NCBI GenBank assembly: GCA_023424585.1
Contig: JAFADT010000251.1
Location: 1 to 9,124, forward strand
Origin: Pseudomonadota bacterium
Lineage (GTDB): Bacteria; Myxococcota; Myxococcia; Myxococcales; Myxococcaceae
Direction: 5' to 3'
DNA length: 9,124 bases
This document shows positions 6,142 through 9,124 of this stretch, piece after piece. A program made the position numbers and the translations under genes. Every line of letters starts with the position of its first letter. Positions within the stretch are counted from its first letter, which is position 1. The notes below the pieces were generated by a model, which was not told the origin of the DNA, did not search any database, and was given only the letters and a program-made list of their open reading frames with translations.

Positions 6142-7263
6142 CTACGTCTTCTTCAGCTTGTCGCCCACCGCGGAGAGGAGCTGATCGAAGGACTCGGTGA
6201 ACAGGCGGATGCCGTCGGTGGACAGCTCGTCGGTGACCGTCTTCATGGAGATGCCAGCCGCCTCCAGTTGACGCATCGTCGCCTCCGCCGCGGGCAGGTC
6301 CTCCTCCAGGCTGGGGCGCACCTTGCCGTGGTCCCGGAACGCGTCGATGGTGGCGGGCGGCATGGTGTTGATCGTGTCGCGGCCGATGAGCTCCTCCACG
6401 TAGAGCACGTCGCGCAGCTTCGGGCTCTTGGTGCTGGTGCTCGCCCAGAGCACGCGCTGCACCTTCGCGCCCTTCGCCGCGAGCGCCTTCCAGCGCGCGC
6501 TCCCGAAGAGCTCCTTGTAGATGCGGTAGGCGAGCTTCGCGTTGGCGATGGCCACCTTGCCGTTCAGCCCCTCCAGCGCCTTCTGCTGCTCCGGCGTGGC
6601 GCCCGCCTTCAGCTTCTTCTCGATCTCCTTGTCCACGATGGAGTCGATGCGGCTGACGAAGAACGAGGCCACGCTCGACACGTGGCTCACGTCCTCGCCG
6701 GACATGGCGCGCTTCTCCAGGCCGGAGATGTAGGCTTCGGCGACCTGCCGGTAGCGCTCCTGGCTGAAGAGGAGCGTCACGTTGATGTTGAGGCCCTCCG
6801 CGGTGAGCTGCTCGATGGCGGGGACGCCCGCCTCCGTGCCCGGGACCTTGACCATCACGTTGGGCCGCGCCAGCGTCTCCCACAGCCGCCGCGCCTCCTC
6901 CAGGGTGCCCTGCGTGTCCAGCGCCAGCTTGGGTGACACCTCCAGCGACGCGAAGCCGTCCTGCCCCTTCGTCGCGTCGTAGACCGGCTTGAGGATGTCC
7001 GCGGCGCCCTGCACGTCGCGCACGGCCAGCTGCTCGTAGAGGTCGTTGCCGGAGAGGCCCTTGCCCTTCGCCGCGTCGAAGAGGTCCTGGTAGTCGTCGC
7101 TGCCCGACACGGCCTTCTGGAAGATGGTCGGGTTGGAGGTGAGCCCCTTGAGGCCGTCCTCGTCGATGTACTTCTTCAGCGTGCCCTTCGTGATGTAGCT
7201 GCGCTGGAGGTTGTCCACCCAGACGGATTGGCCGAACTCGGCGAGCTGTCGCAGCGGATTCAT
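6142..7263 (-). CDS. tal: Transaldolase
   Basis: A 373-residue enzyme that moves a dihydroxyacetone unit between sedoheptulose 7-phosphate and glyceraldehyde 3-phosphate, giving erythrose 4-phosphate and fructose 6-phosphate, in the cytoplasmic non-oxidative pentose phosphate pathway. Family landmarks are present: VWVDNLQR with catalytic-type Asp17, GLTSNPTIFQKA (40-51), SLEVSP with Glu108, NVMVKVPGT with Lys139 as the Schiff-base lysine, INVTLLFSQERY, and VLWASTSTK near the phosphate site. The length of about 370 residues fits the actinobacterial/cyanobacterial-type transaldolases rather than the short E. coli type. ATG 7263 has a GGGAGA ribosome-binding site (7273-7268) with 4 bases between it and the start. 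The gene is divergent from transketolase, which acts in the same pathway, so shared control from the 208-base gap is plausible. No terminator hairpin is evident after the TAG. Confidence 0.97.
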   Translation of the reverse strand: MNPLRQLAEFGQSVWVDNLQRSYITKGTLKKYIDEDGLKGLTSNPTIFQKAVSGSDDYQDLFDAAKGKGLSGNDLYEQLAVRDVQGAADILKPVYDATKGQDGFASLEVSPKLALDTQGTLEEARRLWETLARPNVMVKVPGTEAGVPAIEQLTAEGLNINVTLLFSQERYRQVAEAYISGLEKRAMSGEDVSHVSSVASFFVSRIDSIVDKEIEKKLKAGATPEQQKALEGLNGKVAIANAKLAYRIYKELFGSARWKALAAKGAKVQRVLWASTSTKSPKLRDVLYVEELIGRDTINTMPPATIDAFRDHGKVRPSLEEDLPAAEATMRQLEAAGISMKTVTDELSTDGIRLFTESFDQLLSAVGDKLKKT

Positions 7264-7300
7264 GGATTCTCCCGGCGGGGGCGCGAGGCTCCCGGATGAC

Positions 7301-7311
7301 GTTTCCCAAAC
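7301..7311. promoter_or_regulatory. Candidate operator dyad in the tal-tkt divergent region
   Basis: GTTT-CCC-AAAC is a perfect 4-bp inverted repeat around three bases, 38 bases upstream of the transaldolase start. It is AT-rich within a very GC-rich gap and runs directly into ACATGT (7310-7315). Its position suits a repressor or activator site acting on tal, or on both genes. No convincing -10/-35 pairs could be assigned in the gap. It is short, so chance occurrence is possible. Confidence 0.22.
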
Positions 7312-7471
7312 ATGTGCATGGCCCGCCCCGCGCGGCCGGCCGGGCGGGCAGGCACTCGCGGATTCTGCCTGCGAACAGGGCCGGCGGGGGGCAGCGCTTC
7401 TCGGAGGCCGGGGCAGTCAACACAGTACCCGCGGGGCAACCCCGTCCCACCGCAACCCCGGGAGCGAAACG

Positions 7472-9124
7472 ATGGCGGACACCTTGGCGGACCTCGCGGC
7501 GCAGCTGCGCATCGACAGCATCCGCTGCACCACGGCGGCGGGCTCGGGCCATCCCAGCTCGTCCATGTCCGCGGCGGACATCATGGCCGTGCTGTTCCAG
7601 AAGTACCTGCGCTTCGACTTCCAGCAGCCGAAGGCCCCCAACAACGACCGCTTCGTGCTCTCCAAGGGCCACGCCTGCCCGGTCCTCTACTCGGCCTTCA
7701 AGGCAGTGGGCGCCATCGACGACCGGGAATTGCTGTCGCTGCGCAAGTTCGGCAGCCGGCTGGAGGGCCACCCGAACCCGCACGTGCTGCCGCTCGTGGA
7801 TGTGGCCACCGGCTCGCTCGGGCAGGGGCTGGCCATTGGCGTGGGCATGGCGCTGAGCGCGCGGATGGATGGGCTGCCCTTCCGCACCTACGTGCTCATG
7901 GGCGACAGCGAGACGGCGGAGGGCTCCGTGTGGGAGGCGTTCGACAAGGCCGGCCACTACCAGCTCGACAACCTGTGCGCCATCATCGACGTGAACCGCC
8001 TGGGGCAGAGCCGCGAGACGGAGCTGGGCTGGAACCTGGAGGCCTACGCGGCCCGCGTCCGCGCCTTCGGGTGGAACGCCGTCACGCTGGATGGGCATGA
8101 CCTGGACGCCATCGACCGCGCCTTCGCGGAGGCCCAGGCGAAGAAGGGGCAGCCCACCTGCCTCATCTGCAAGACAGAGAAGGGGCACGGCTCCTCGCTG
8201 ATCGCGAACGAGGATGGCTGGCACGGCAAGCCGCTGCCGGAGGACAAGGCGAAGGACGCCATCCGCGAGCTGGGCGGAGCGCGCGACGTCCGCATCCAGG
8301 TGAAGAAGCCGGAGGCGGTGAAGGCCACCGTGCACGGCAAGCCGTCGCCGCTGCGGCTGCCCACCTACGAGGTCGGCCAGAAGGAGGCCACGCGCAAGGC
8401 GTATGGTGACGCGCTGGTGGCGCTGGGCAACGCCCGGCCGGACGTGGTGGCGCTGGACGCGGAGGTGTCCAACTCCACGTACGCGAACGAGTTCCAGAAG
8501 GCGCATCCGGAGCGCTACTTCGAGATGTTCATCGCGGAGCAGAACATGGTGTCCAGCGCGGTGGGCATGGCGGTGCTGGGCAAGAAGGCCTTCGCCAGCA
8601 CCTTCGCGGCCTTCCTGTCGCGCGCGTATGACCAGGTGCGCATGGCGGCCATCTCCAACGCCACGGTGCACCTGTGCGGCAGCCACGCGGGCGTGTCCAT
8701 CGGCGAGGACGGCCCGTCGCAGATGGCGCTGGAGGACCTGGCGATGATGCGCGCGGTGGGCGGCAGCACGGTGCTCTACCCGAGCGACGCCAACCAGACC
8801 GCGAAGCTGCTGGCGCAGGTACTGGACCGCCAGGGCATCACCTACCTGCGCAGCACGCGTGAGAAGACGCCGGTGCTCTACCCCGCGACGGAGGAGTTCC
8901 CCATCGGGGGCAGCAAGGTGCTGCGCCAGTCCGGCCAGGACGTGGCGACGGTGGTGGCCGCCGGCATCACGCTGCACGAGGCGCTCAAGGCCTACGAATC
9001 ACTGAAGCAGGACGGCGTCGCGGTGCGCGTCATCGACCTGTACTCGGTGAAGCCGGTGGACGCGAAGACGCTGCGCCAGGCCGCGCGCGAGACGCAGGGC
9101 CGGCTCATCGTGGTGGAGGACCAC
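7472..9124 (+). CDS. tkt: Transketolase, animal-type (3' end outside window)
   Basis: The first 551 residues are visible and the frame runs off the right edge; animal-type enzymes are about 620 residues, so roughly 70 are missing. It transfers two-carbon ketol units between sugar phosphates using thiamine diphosphate and Mg. Landmarks: AAGSGHPSS with His27, SKGHA with His67, and the ThDP motif from G144-D145 (GDSETAEGSVWEAF) to D173-V-N175, 30 residues later. WHGKPLP has His251. FIAEQNM has Glu356, which activates the cofactor. CGSHAGVSIGEDGPSQMA has His405 and Glu412. The WHGKPLP, CGSH and GEDGPSQMALEDLAM blocks closely match my memory of mammalian TKT rather than E. coli TktA. The usual GDG of the ThDP motif is GDS here. 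ATG 7472 is preceded by GGGAG (7460-7464) with a seven-base spacer. It is divergent from tal. Confidence 0.97.
   Translation, partial: MADTLADLAAQLRIDSIRCTTAAGSGHPSSSMSAADIMAVLFQKYLRFDFQQPKAPNNDRFVLSKGHACPVLYSAFKAVGAIDDRELLSLRKFGSRLEGHPNPHVLPLVDVATGSLGQGLAIGVGMALSARMDGLPFRTYVLMGDSETAEGSVWEAFDKAGHYQLDNLCAIIDVNRLGQSRETELGWNLEAYAARVRAFGWNAVTLDGHDLDAIDRAFAEAQAKKGQPTCLICKTEKGHGSSLIANEDGWHGKPLPEDKAKDAIRELGGARDVRIQVKKPEAVKATVHGKPSPLRLPTYEVGQKEATRKAYGDALVALGNARPDVVALDAEVSNSTYANEFQKAHPERYFEMFIAEQNMVSSAVGMAVLGKKAFASTFAAFLSRAYDQVRMAAISNATVHLCGSHAGVSIGEDGPSQMALEDLAMMRAVGGSTVLYPSDANQTAKLLAQVLDRQGITYLRSTREKTPVLYPATEEFPIGGSKVLRQSGQDVATVVAAGITLHEALKAYESLKQDGVAVRVIDLYSVKPVDAKTLRQAARETQGRLIVVEDH

Noticed and set aside
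7367..7378. CCTG-CGAA-CAGG hairpin in the tal-tkt gap
   Set aside because: Only a four-pair stem, expected by chance in DNA this GC-rich.
5975..8977. A 1000-codon open frame on the minus strand across tal and antisense to tkt
   Set aside because: It is a shadow of GC-rich codon bias: transaldolase and transketolase are unmistakable in other frames, and the translation is Arg/Gly/His-rich without domains. Only its last segment (about 5978-6022) may be a true remnant.
1..9124. CRISPR array, tRNA or rRNA genes, insertion sequence, toxin-antitoxin or defence operon
   Set aside because: No regularly spaced repeats, cloverleaf, rRNA-like segments, transposase motifs or known defence domains were seen. 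The Lys/Ala/Pro codon repeats are protein low complexity, not an array.

Overview
The window is very GC-rich DNA with third codon positions almost all G or C. It carries lipoproteins, low-complexity Ala/Lys/Pro protein sequence and an animal-type transketolase. Together these suggest a myxobacterium (Myxococcota, Myxococcus/Corallococcus-like). That assignment rests on style and gene content, not on a marker gene.

Layout from left to right. (1) The C-terminal end of an AraC-family regulator (+, cut by the window edge). (2) A putative secreted zinc-metallopeptidase lipoprotein with an HELLH motif (+, 323-1546). (3) Facing it on the minus strand, a short cysteine-rich coding remnant (1560-1712), then a 440-residue lipoprotein (1724-3046). 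The lipoprotein start overlaps, by ATGA, the stop of a 5'-truncated ATP-grasp fragment (3043-3279). (4) A beta-lactamase/DD-peptidase-fold protein on the plus strand (3369-4394) that has lost most of its catalytic motif residues. (5) Convergent with it, seven bases away, a histone-H1-like Lys/Ala/Pro protein with a C-terminal globular domain (4402-5682, minus). (6) A gene-poor stretch of about 460 bases containing a frameshifted gene remnant. (7) Two housekeeping genes, transaldolase (minus, 6142-7263) and transketolase (plus, 7472 to the right edge), transcribed away from each other from a 208-base divergent region.

Transaldolase and transketolase form the non-oxidative branch of the pentose phosphate pathway and are the metabolic anchor of the window. 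The left two thirds look like accessory sequence: hypothetical lipoproteins, a probable pseudoenzyme, and three gene remnants that all lie on the minus strand and all keep their 3' ends. I see no CRISPR array, rRNA, tRNA, intact transposase or recognisable defence operon. The most interesting items are the beta-lactamase-fold protein with Glu in place of the catalytic Lys, the hidden Cys-rich reading frame, the multi-frameshift remnant with a G7 tract, and the H1-like protein.
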